Source of the DNA: Klebsormidium nitens
Taxonomy: Eukaryota > Streptophyta > Klebsormidiophyceae > Klebsormidiales > Klebsormidiaceae
NCBI GenBank assembly: GCA_000708835.1
Contig: DF236950.1
Span: forward strand, 466,129-530,128
Length of the DNA stretch: 64,000 nucleotides
Direction: 5' to 3'
The notes below the pieces were generated by a model, which worked only from the letters and a program-made list of their open reading frames with translations, ran no database searches and was not told where the DNA came from. The number at the start of each line of letters is the position of its first letter. Position 1 is the first letter of the stretch. Made by a program: the position numbers and the translations under genes. Positions 45,049-56,000 of this stretch are shown piece by piece.

Positions 45049-48000
45049 ATGAGTGCTGTAAGCACGCTGGTGGGCCTTGTGCTGTTGTTGGGCACCACAG
45101 GTACGATTACTGCCCTTGGATCACCAGGTTTGCTTCGACGATCATCTTCTCAGGTAAACAGTAGTCGAAGTCATTGTCTGAAAACTAGCATCAGTCCTTG
45201 GTAAGTACTGCCCAGGCAGAGTTGTTAGGTCTTGGCTTCGTGAGGGCAATCTGGCAGAGTTTCTTTCTTTGAAGCTGACGCAGACATGTCGTCCCGATTG
45301 GAATCTGCTGACAGCTTTTGCTGCTTCGCCCCTGCCACCAGTTTGCCCTGCCGAGGCCCAGCTAGCTGCGCCGCATCACCACAGACGGCTGCACCAAGCA
45401 GGGGGTAAGTGACTGGTCACTGAACTGCAACGAGGTACCCTGGTCGGGTTGTCCCCTTGCCAAAGCTTGGGTTGGATTCTGTTCTCTGCAGGCCTTAGGA
45501 CGGAGCCATGTGCAAACCAAATTTCTGAAAGCGCCGGGACTTCTTATATGGCGGGACGACTAGCTTGCATGGGGTAGTGAGGACATGGTTTTGCATGACT
45601 TTCAATTTCTGTATGTGCATGTATTCTCCAGGAAACCCCACTAGGAAGGACACTGTGAGAGTCGCTGAAGTGCCGCTGATGCCGCTGCTTACTCTACCAC
45701 ACCCTACTTCTCTGTGCCTGCAGCGGCGCCCGCCCCCGTGGGCCAGGTGTGCTCCAACGGCCTGGTGTGTCCGGAGCACCAGCGCTGCGACACCACGCTG
45801 CTGTCCGGCAACGACGGCACCCAGGCGGTCATCCAGTGCCTCTGCGTGACCGGCTACAACGGCTCCGAATGCCCCAAGCCCTTCACGGTGCCCCCAGCCC
45901 CCACCGATGGCCCCGTTGCACCGTTGCGGCCAGCTGCAGGTTGGTATGCTTACTGCTGAGACAGCACGGTTCGGAGTCACTTCTGCCAGCTGTTTACCGT
46001 GTTCTTCGTACAGATGGCTTCAAAGATGCCTCCGGAAGCTCAGACTGTGAGCCAACGTACCGCCTAGATTGCGAGAAGGCGCATTCTGATATTTTGCGTG
46101 AAGTGAAACCTTGTGGTTGAGGTCCTGACTATGTTGTTATTGACAGCTTATGGCAATGTTATCTATCATCAGGATGGTTCGACTCGAAATAGCTCGGAAA
46201 GCAATCTTTGCAAAGCGGTTCGCATTATCTCGAACTTGAGGCGTCTTTGCTCTTCGTTCGTGGTTGAAGGAGTGAGACAGATTACCGGGAGCTCCTTCTT
46301 ACCAGGTTGTGTCGGTGGGATCAAGTGCCCAATGTTGCGCTGGTTGTCCATGTAGGGTGATGTAGGTAGCATCGGGTGGAGTTCAACGAGCAGATACTCC
46401 GGAGGAAACTCGTTACGGTACTTTGTGGTTCTCCAGAGCATGGACATGTGCGTCGTGAAATTTCCATTCCGATATTTTATTGTGCAACACTGCCACACAC
46501 CGCATCAAATCAGCCATTTATGTAGAGCTGTTGAGGAAGCCTATATTCCTGGCCGCAATCTTCTTACTATCTTGGGTTAAACTCTGGTCTGGCAGTGTAC
46601 CTCCCTCTGTTTTTTCTCTCCCCACGCACGACCTTACCCCACCCCCCCTCCCGCATGCCTGCAGTGGCGCCCGCGCCCGTGGGCCAGGTGTGCTCCAACG
46701 GCCTGGTGTGTCCGGAGCGCCAGCGCTGCGACACCACGCTGCTGTCCGGCAACGACGGCACCCAGGCGGTCATCCAGTGCCTCTGCGTGACCGGCTACAA
46801 CGGGCCCGAGTGCCCCAAGCCGTACACGGTGCCCCCACCGCCGACCACTGCCCCAGTAGCGCCCGCTCCACCAACAAGTAAGCTGCGGTTGGGGCTTGGA
46901 CGAGCAGTATCGAATGGATTTGCCGAAATGTGGGCGTCAACGCTCGGGCTTGCACTACTCAGCCTGCCACCGTCAGGCTGACGACTGCATCCCAGGAACG
47001 AGCCTTGCCACTGCTAACAAATCCGCCCTTGACGTGCTTGCGTACCCCTGTGGTAGGTACTGCCAGCAGCGCCGCCGCGGCAGCTGCCACGGTGGCCTCG
47101 CCGGGGTCCTCGTCATCCGCGCCTAAGGGGGGCTCCAGCGGACTAGGGGTGAGGGATGCCCGCTTCGTTTCCCCTCTGTAATGAGTCTGCCCATTTTGGC
47201 CCCCACAAGTTGCGGATAAGACACGGACGTATTAAGGTGGAGACGGTCTGGGGTGTCCAACCGGTTGAAAGAGAAGTTGGACCAAGACATGTTTCTATGC
47301 GGGGCCGTGCCTCTGTTTCGTCCTTCCTGCCCGAAGACGTGCTTGAACACTGTGAACGTGGTGCATTTCCGCCCAGTCTTGAATGTCATTAACTCTACGA
47401 GACTTCTTGTCATGAGCTGCTCTTTCCAGGATGTGCAGCATAGAAGAGGTCATTTGCACCTCTGCGCGTCCCTAATAGGTGGAAGGCCACACCACTTCGG
47501 GGTTTGAAAGCGTACATAGGGGGAGATTACTTCTGTTTTTGGACCTTGCAATCCCCGCTTTAGCTCGTGGGGCGTGAGGGTCAAGACTTTCTTAGATTGG
47601 AACTTTTTCAGGGACTTTGCACTAGACTTGTGATGCGCGGCAACTCTTAACCAGATCAATCTCGGGCCCGTGCTATCATGAGAGACCGCAGCATGCAGCG
47701 CGGTTGACTCTTGGCAGACTTCTGGGTTGGGCTGCGGTCAGCGTTGTGCCTGGTCGGCCCGGCACCGCCAGCAGGCTGCCTCCCGCAGCTGGGCCTTAGT
47801 GGCTGTCCCTCCGGCTGTGCCAGCGCGGACCTGGCAGCCCCCAGTACCTCTGCTCGGACACGGCCAGTTTTGATGCCCTCGTCGAAACAGGATGCGCTTT
47901 GCCAGGCCGCTTCGGGAAAGTATCGCCCTCGTGACCTCGAGATGATGAGTCCGTTGGAGATGGGAAAGATTCACCGCCCGTCGAGGCTACGCTCGTAAAC

Positions 48001-48425
48001 TCGTGCTTGCTGTAGGCTTCTCCCCTATGGATGCACCACTGGCAGGTATTGGCACGCCAGAGAGGGCCCGAGGTGCTCACGTCCCCTGGCCCCTCATACG
48101 AGACTCTCACATTTGGAGAGTCTACGGGGGCTTGACAATGAACTGCGTGGGCGTCTCTCACGCTTGAGGAGTTGAACGGTGACTCCCGTCGCGACCTGCT
48201 CCACTGAGCCCCTCTGGTGTGTGCGTGTCTCCCCAGGTGGGCGCCATCGTGGGAATCGTGGTGGGGTGCGTGCTCGGGGTGGGCCTGCTGGCGGCGGGTG
48301 TGCTGTACGGGATGCGGCGGCGGCGGGAGGAGCGGAAGGCGGTCGAGTTCCAGGACTTCCATCACGCACACCACAGTATGGACTCCCACCAGCAGCCGGC
48401 CGCGCCAACGGCCCCGGAAGCATGA
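45049..48425 (+). CDS. Single-pass membrane protein with two near-identical EGF-like modules
   Basis: Predicted cell-surface type I membrane protein. Six exons: 45049-45100, 45342-45404, 45724-45939, 46665-46877, 47057-47148, 48237-48425; total 825 bases (274 aa), in phase. It starts with a signal peptide (MSAVSTLVGLVLLLGTT, likely cleaved after AEA). Exons 3 and 4 each encode one Cys-rich module: CSNGLVCPE(H/R)QRCDTTL, IQCLCVTGYNG and ECPKP, with six Cys and the EGF-like C-x-C-x-x-GYxG-x-x-C ending. Each module is followed by a Pro/Thr linker. A Ser/Ala stalk comes next, then a transmembrane helix (VGAIVGIVVGCVLGVGLLAAGVLYG), a basic stop-transfer (MRRRREERK) and a short His-rich tail (FHHAHHSMDSHQQ). 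All internal introns before the stalk are phase 1, which permits module duplication. No orthologue is recognised; ligand or adhesion roles are speculative. Confidence 0.85.
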
Positions 48426-49865
48426 CGGCTGCAACGAGGTTTGGTGATGCTTTTCGCGGTTTTCCCCATCTTGGAGATGACGAATCCGACCTGGTTGACA
48501 AGAGCGGGCCATTTTGCCTCTGGCCTTCTGTTGATCCGCGACTTCGTCGAATGATTTTAACACGCCTCTTTTGAATGTATTACATTGTGATTATTAAGAG
48601 GAGGTTTGCTTTGGTGAGGTAGGTGCGTCGGTCCGATTAGGTTGCCCCTGGTTTTGAAGCTAGTGGTAAGGAAATACGATGTAGAGCTGTATTTAAGAGA
48701 CGCATCTGACCACCGTCGGTTGAGAATTCACCCTCTGCTCTACCTGGGTCCCTCTAGAATCCCGTACGTATGAGAATAGGTACAAGCGGAAGCTGCCATA
48801 CTAGAGCCGCAGTGAGTGCACGCTAGCACGTACAAAGACAGAGGAGAAGCGCCTTTTCGGGCGCTGCTTAGAGCATATACTCAAAGCAAGTTGTTGGGCA
48901 CTTTTATCGCCGACTACATAATCGGGGGCACACGTACTCAATCCGTTGAGGCACCACGATCATTGATGTACATAATCTGTAACATCGAGGCGCCTCCAAA
49001 GGCTTCTCGATCCGACAGTCCGTCGTGAGGCCCACAGAATCCAGCGGAGCTGCAGCCACCCCGCCGTCGCTGTCAGCCTAGCTTTCATATAGTGCATCTT
49101 GGGTAGAGCGGCTGCCATTTGATCTCACGCACATGCGAGTTTTATGCTAGTTCGTAAGCAACCCTCACGTGATTGTCATCCGACGGCGGGCGGACTCAAA
49201 ATGAGACCATCGAACATCCTAAGCGGATATCGGTTTTAAGGTTTGCATATGATAGTGAAAAGCATCTGTGCTATGATTCAGATCGTCGGTAGTATAGCCT
49301 GGCACGTGGCTAGCCGGGTTCCAGAAAAGCTGCACACTCGATCGTGACGGTGGCAGCCGCCACATAGAAGCCCTCATCATTGGGCCAAAGTTTGACTCCA
49401 GGCGGCTGCTGCCCCATGCATGGTCTGGCTAAATACCCGGCAATATATGTGGCATTGCATACAGATCGACGAACTATTGTCTCGGCCAACGCCGTGTCAA
49501 CACATGGCCTGCTGAGTGACTTGATGCACGGCTTACTTTTGACACATTCTTGGACTACGCGTGAATTGCCGAGCACGATGTCTATCTTTTTGAAAGGTGA
49601 AGGGCTGACAACGCGGCTATCGGATTCCAGCCATGCGTTCGTTTCTCAGAGCCGCTGTAGATCGCGTAACTTCCCTTACCGCAGCCTGTGGCGGGACACG
49701 AATTATCTAGCGTGCGCCAACCGGTGGACGGGTCCACTCCAGAGTCCCGGGGCATCCTTTACAACGTTGCTGATCCTCTGGTTGAGGGTGGTCACGCAAG
49801 CAGCCTACATGTCTAATTGACGTTCTGCTTGACATTTTCGGTCACTTTCTACTGCGCTTCCGGTG
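48426..49865. other. Convergent intergenic region, no gene seen
   Basis: About 1.4 kb lies between the EGF-protein and acetyltransferase stop codons. A 146-codon open frame at 49380-49820 (+) has no splice support or recognisable domain and is treated as chance. Confidence 0.55.
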
Positions 49866-52652
49866 CTACAGGGCTGCCTTCTTCTTGTTGAAGGCCATGC
49901 CACTTATGCCGCTTGGATCAGTGACGAACCTGCGCAACCGCACGGTAAGATCAGCCTGTCACCTCCCTAGGTCGAGCACCGACACCCTGGATCCTCAACG
50001 CCGGACGGCCAAGCTCCTGAAAGGCGCTTAAGCACAGTATCCAGCTCAGTTGGCACGCCAAACGAAAAGAAAAGTAGAAACGGAACAACGCAGGACGCTT
50101 TGCGTATCTCACCCTAGAGGCTTGTAAAACGACACGACGTTGGGCTCCGCATACAGGTTGATGTTTACAATCCCCTGCGAGGAACAGAAGCACCGTCAGC
50201 GAGAGGAAGAGCGGGCCGAAACAACGGATAGGATGACAAATCGAACAACGAGGATCATCTAAATGTGACAACAGACACGAAAACAAATCTCTTTCTGAAG
50301 TCGCCACTTCAAGTCTGTAGTCAAGCTGCTCAAAGAGAGAGGGAAGTTTGAGGCTTTCGGCTCCGTACTTGACTCAAAGCCCTGCCAACCAGGCGAGTGC
50401 AAAGAGCATTCGCAAGGCAACGCAGAGGTCTCGTGCAAGCAATCCCGGGGCCGCACTCTGCATTCCTCAGTTGCACGACGATTGTGCCACCCCGGCGGTC
50501 CAAGCAGGCGTGCTCGTTCTACCAATGTCCTGCGTGCTAGAATTGTATCCCGCACAATCAATCGAAGGTCGGGCCGATTGAGGTGACAGTGCTTTCTACG
50601 GGACACTCTTGGTCGCGACTGGTTGACAGATTCGGATCAACGAAGTTGCCCAGCGGATGGTTGCTCTTACCCTATTTAGAAGCTCCGCCATCAGCCTTTC
50701 GATAACCGCCTGCAACAGATGAGAGAGGCTTCTCGACTGGCCATTTCAGACACAAGCAGAGAAAGAGAACAGCAACTCTGATCGGAGGGCCTGAGATTGC
50801 ATCACCAGCCTGCCTGGCAGGTTCAAGTCCGCCGTGACGCGAGTATCGCCGCAAATGCACACCACCTTCCGTCCGCCTAAGCCAAACAAGCGTGCATCGC
50901 AACCGGCGAGCTCGTTTTGCCGTCCCTCCAATGGTTGGGCCATCACCTTGCCGAGGCCTTTCTTCTGCCAGCCCGGGTCCACCACCACGTCCCAGATGGT
51001 CTGCACCACAGCACACCCCCGCATCACCCGCACCGCCACCATGACTCGAACTGATGTACGACGCCAAGAGCGAAATGCAGCATCGGCAGTCCAGGTCAAA
51101 AGCATTTCGCAGGCGACCAAGTTCGAATGCAGTATGGCGTCCAGGCATGTACTTACAGCATTAAAGACCGCGTCCCCAGTGGCTCTGGCAAATGCAATCA
51201 GCCGGTCGTTTTCCGTGTCTAGGAGCCAAACCATCTGCATGCGAGGATGTGTCAAAAGAGTGGTGGAAAAGGCAGGCAATCAAAGCAGGTAACTTGGGTG
51301 CACGAGTCCCAGCGGCAGCTGCGAGGTGCAGGCTAAGCTTACGTGCTGGCCCTTGATGCCCCTGGCCTTTCAGGGCTGAACGACAGAGCAATCTTCGTCT
51401 CCCAAAACATCAGCATATGGGCAGGAAGAGCAACCAGAGTCAGTGGTTCCATCGCCAAGCAATATCCATGGCGACAAGTGCCGCTTACCGCTAGGGTGTT
51501 TTGAAGTGCTATCCGCAGCTTGGACCGCTTTCTGTGAGGGAACCCAACCTGCAGGCACCCATGGAATGCGCAGATTAGCCACAGGCAGCACATAATTGGG
51601 GGAACACAAGAGCAGTGGATTCGTTTGGCATGGCCCTTCTTCTCCTCCAATCGGATGCTGCCTCCTTGCCTCGCATCTCTCCACACTCTCCTGTTCAGAA
51701 AGGAGGGCCCACGAGCCCTGTCCTGCCAAACGCACCCCCCCCCCATCATTCTGAGGCCGAGCGCCGTTCAATTAAGCCCCCGCTTATTTCAACTGGCGTT
51801 GGGTGCCCACCTTGCCAAACAGTCCGTTGAGCTGGTCCAGGTCGACGCTGTCACCTTCAGAGTTGAAGCGCAGCCCCTGCACCAGCGCACCAGCCTCCTG
51901 TGATCAGAGGCCTTCAAGCGGGGCCACACCAGAGTCTGCAGGAACATTCCTTTCGAATGAGCCTGCTCAGGATCTTGACAGCAAGGCCCCGCATGATGTG
52001 AACAGTCTTTGCTTCAACAGAGTGCTGGATAAGCTGACGCTTCCCTCACCTCTTCTGAGAATTCCTCATCTGAGATGCTGAACTTCTGCACACAATAGAA
52101 TTGACTGGTCATAATTCAAGCACAATGGTGGTGTGCCAAGTGGTACTGCCACTAATGAAGCCCAAAAGACTAACAACCTGATCAAAGCAAGGACAATGCG
52201 GGGCTGATTTGGACTCTGCATCAATGCTGCCAGCTGTGTGTGTGTGGGCGTTCTGGGGGCTCAAAAAGCAGACAGACCCTCACTCCTGACAAGGTGATCC
52301 CCGCAGCTTCTGTTGTGAGAAGCCTTTCTCGCAGTCCGCTGTCCTGCTGTGACTGGTGTACCCCCTCGATCAAGCACCTCGGTGTCCAACAGCCCATCCG
52401 TTTTCTGCCCTGCCTCACGCCTCGTTTCCCATTGAACCTTTCCAGCTGTGGATTCAGCGGTGCACTTGTGCCGCCACATTGCAGCGACCGAAGTGGATGC
52501 CGCCTGTCTGTCCAGCACGCCCTGAGATTGTCGAAAATGGGGCCAGGCTCCGCATGTAGCCGCGAATGCGCACCAGGCTCCCCCACTAGGGAGCCATTGT
52601 GTAGAGTGTTGTTGCACAGCTGCAATCTCCACCCTGCGGCGGTGGCACACAT
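49866..52652 (-). CDS. NSI: Plastid GNAT-family acetyltransferase (NSI/SNAT-like)
   Basis: GNAT enzyme transferring acetyl from acetyl-CoA to amines. Plant NSI/SNAT proteins are plastidial, acetylate protein Lys and N-termini, affect photosynthetic state transitions, and can acetylate serotonin in melatonin synthesis. Minus-strand exons: 52284-52652, 52050-52085, 51811-51897, 51489-51548, 51157-51234, 50947-51000, 50671-50709, 50113-50174, 49866-49929; total 849 bases (282 aa), in phase. The first 123 residues from ATG 52652 are Arg/Ser/Gly-rich and lack a domain, as in a transit peptide. The core reads KFSISDEEFSEE, VDLDQLNGLFGKVGFPHRKR, LRIALQNTLA, then LIAFARATGDAVFNATIWDV. The acetyl-CoA-binding motif QKKGLGK is near 222-228. 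It ends with NLYAEPNVVSFYKPLGF and GISGMAFNKKKAAL. Family call strong; natural substrate not readable from sequence. Confidence 0.9.
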
Positions 52653-53006
52653 GGTGAGCTGTTCGTCAGCGCCACCAAGAGCAAGACTGGCTTGGTCTGT
52701 TCTTCAGCCTTTTGGGTCTCAAAGTCAGAAGCCGCCTTAGCTACCTAGGTGTCTAGCTAGCTTCCTGCGTTCCCTCGAGTTCTGCCAGTGCCAGAGACTT
52801 GAGTCCAGACTCGGAGCTTCTCGTCAGAACCTCTGCCACTCCGACATCCACCACTGCCAGATCATGTTGAAACTTGAAGACGGGAGTCAGAGGTCGAGAA
52901 AAGGGCGCTGCATTTTGCCATGCCTTCAAGTTCACGGTTTTCCTGATGCAACAGTGCAGGTCGCCCCTTCTGTATCTAGTTTTAGTCCAGCGCACGCATT
53001 CATCTG
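52653..53006. promoter_or_regulatory. Short shared divergent promoter, acetyltransferase / L-arabinokinase
   Basis: Only 354 bases separate the two outward-facing start codons, so promoters and 5' UTRs must overlap or share sequence. A CTACCTAGGT word lies at 52741-52750. Likely bidirectional; transcription start sites cannot be placed. Confidence 0.55.
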
Positions 53007-56000
53007 ATGGCGGAGAGCTGGAAGATGGCGCACGACAATAGCACCTCTTCTCAGCACCACGATTCGCCCCTTGTTTTTGCCTATTATGTCACAGGCCATG
53101 GGTTGGGTCATGCGACACGCGTTGTGGAGGTAAGCCATTGCGCATACTGCGATCGGCAGCATAGAATAAGGACAATCTGTCTCCTCTGGAAAGATGCGAG
53201 CCACGCCACCTCCTGCAAATGGCTGTCTCCACCACATCAACAGAATTGCCACCGCGCATGGTGATTTGTTTGTCAGGCTTAGAATATTGAGGCTGCGCTC
53301 CTCTTTTGTTGCAGGTGACGCGGCATCTCATCGATGCGGGCCATGTTGTGCACGTTGTTACGGCTGCGCCTGAGAATGTGTTCTTCAGAGAGATACAGTC
53401 TGCCAATTTGCACGTCAGGAAGGTGGGCTGGTCCCTGCGTGCACAGTTACTCCTTGTACGCTGCCCTGCTTGTGTGGTGGTGGTGGTGGTGGTGGTATAT
53501 ACAACAGTAGGGGGTGGTGGTGGTATGTTACTAGTGGTGTAAGTGAGCGCCTTGCCTGTGACACCCCCCTAAGCCTGGTCTGATCCTGAAGGATTTCACC
53601 TTCCTGATGCTGCTGGTTACAGCCACTGAACCAAAACAGTACCCCTGAGTGGTGATGCATTTCATAGAATTCTGAACGCTTTTGGTTCTACCATGTGATT
53701 AACATAACAAGCAGAAAAAGCGATTGATTCTTACTTCCAGGTGGGAACATGAAAGTCCTGCCACTTTCTTTGCAGGTGTTGCTGGACACCGGCGCAGTGC
53801 AATCTGATGCTCTCACCGTCAACAGAATTGCTTCTTTGGAACAAGTAAGCACCTCGCCACCAACAGAATCATCGTGGGTCTTCATGGGCTACTATCTCAA
53901 ACTTTTCTTTGAGCTCTTTCTGGTGGAATAAAGAATGACGGTCAAACATCAACATTGCTCGCTGTTGGAATCAGTGGTTCGGGCACCAAAGGGATTTGTG
54001 CTCATATTGAATCTGCATATGGAAAACCCCTGCATCTGCTTGCGTGCAGTACATGAAGACGGCTGTCCTTCCCCGCGAGTCCTTACTCAAAGACGAAGCG
54101 GCATGGCTCAAGTCAGTGGGCGCCAACCTGGTGGTGAGGCTGCCCACCGGATGGCAGGCCCCGCTTGTTCCAATGCGAGGTCAATGATGTCGGTCCACCT
54201 TGAGCAGTTCACACAAACAGATAGATCAGTGCATCAGTACGCAAGTGTGCCTACCGCTTGAATTGTAGATTCGTGCTTCTGATTCTTGGATTGTACGCAA
54301 GATTGGTTTGCTGAACGACGCTGCAATCATCAAACATGGGGCCAATCCCAAACTAGAGCCTCTTGAGTCGAACTGATATGGAGACATCAACACCTGTTCT
54401 TGGTAATAACATGTGAGACTCTTGACCCTTTCGTTCTTGACTTGGTCTTATTGGCTTTGATCACTCAGCGCAATCAGCCATATCAGTCTGTGAGCTACTT
54501 GAGCCTCTTGTTCCTTTTGAGAAGACAATTGTGGCTGTTGTGTTGCCAGGTGTCTGACGTGGTCCCGATTGCGTGCGCTGCCGCGTCTGCTGCGGGCATT
54601 CCCTCCATGTGCGTGTCCAACTTCTCGTGGGACTACATCTTCGCGGAGTACGTCATCGTGGCCGGGGCCCACCACCGCTCCCTCCTCTGGCAGGTCAGCC
54701 CCCGCAGTGCCACCCCGCTGCGCCCCAGCCTCACAGCTGCAAACATCAGGTGCAGCTTTTTGCCTGCGGCCCCCTTCCTGGAGGGCGCTATCTCATCTAG
54801 GGACGTGCTTTCTACCACAATCGAGTGAATTGGGTTCTGACTGTCCTGGATCCCCCTGACCCCCCTGTTCTGGGCTGGCATTTATGCCAGATTGCGGACG
54901 ACTACTCTCAAGCCCTGGGCCTCCTGCGCCTCCCTGGCTACTGCCCCAGTGAGCCGTCATATGCGCGCCTTTGCCTCTGCGTGGGTCTGCGGTGCATCAA
55001 CTTTATACCCAGCCGTTCTTATACAAATCAATTGCTCGCTTCTCCTGGTGTACCCCTTTCCAGGGTGACAGCATGGTAGGGACTCTTCCTGAAGCCCTGT
55101 CCGTCCCTCTGTGCAGTGCCCGCTTTCCGCAACGTTCTGGATGTCCCACTGGTGGTGCGACCCGTCCGCCGCAGCCGCCAGCAGGTGAGCGCCACTGTTG
55201 CCGCTTCGTTTGCGCCTGCTTGTCCCAGGCTGCTGCCCGGCGCCCTGCACTGGCGTCTGAGATGCACTACTGATGGGGAATCAACGCCAACCAGCGCCGT
55301 CGAGGGATACGTGTATAAGGGGTCAGGGTGTGATGGCGACGACGGGTGGGGCAGCTCAAGTCGGGTCTTTGGCTCTGTGGGGCATCATCCAGTTGAGGCA
55401 GAAGCTGGTGTGAGCGATGCTTCCGGCGTTTGGGCGATCCTGTGCGCGGGTTCCGCCCGGTTGCGTGACTGCGTTCATGGCGGTGTGGTGTGAGCAGGTG
55501 CGCGCGGAGCTGGGGGTCAGCGAGGATACCAAGCTGCTGCTCTTCAACTTCGGGGGGCAGGTGAGCGAGCACGGGCAATGGAGTGGAGCATGCAACGGAA
55601 GCCCCTGTTTCTTGATTTGGATCGCTGGAAACAGACACGAGTTAGTCTCGTAGTGTCATCATTCTGATTGTTCTCGAAAGTATCACTGATCTAGAAGATC
55701 TTGAGATGAAACTACTGTAATTGGACACGACCTACTTTCTTAAATCCTTGATGAACATTTCTCGCAATTCCATCGATCCCAGAAGACCTTGGTTGTCGAA
55801 CCACGATACTTCGGCACGGACTAATCCGGTACCTCCATAATGGAGGTTTCGCGCAAAATGTCACTGAGTCTAGAAGACCTCGATAAGCGAACTACGACAC
55901 ATGGACACACCTACTCTCGTACTTCCGTAACCAACTTTTCTCATAATCCCGTTGAACTTAAGACTCTAATTTACGAATCACGATTCAGGCCTAAGCACTG

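Noticed and set aside
49380-49820. 146-codon open frame as a gene
   Set aside because: No recognisable domain, no splice structure, composition like surrounding spacer; treated as chance.
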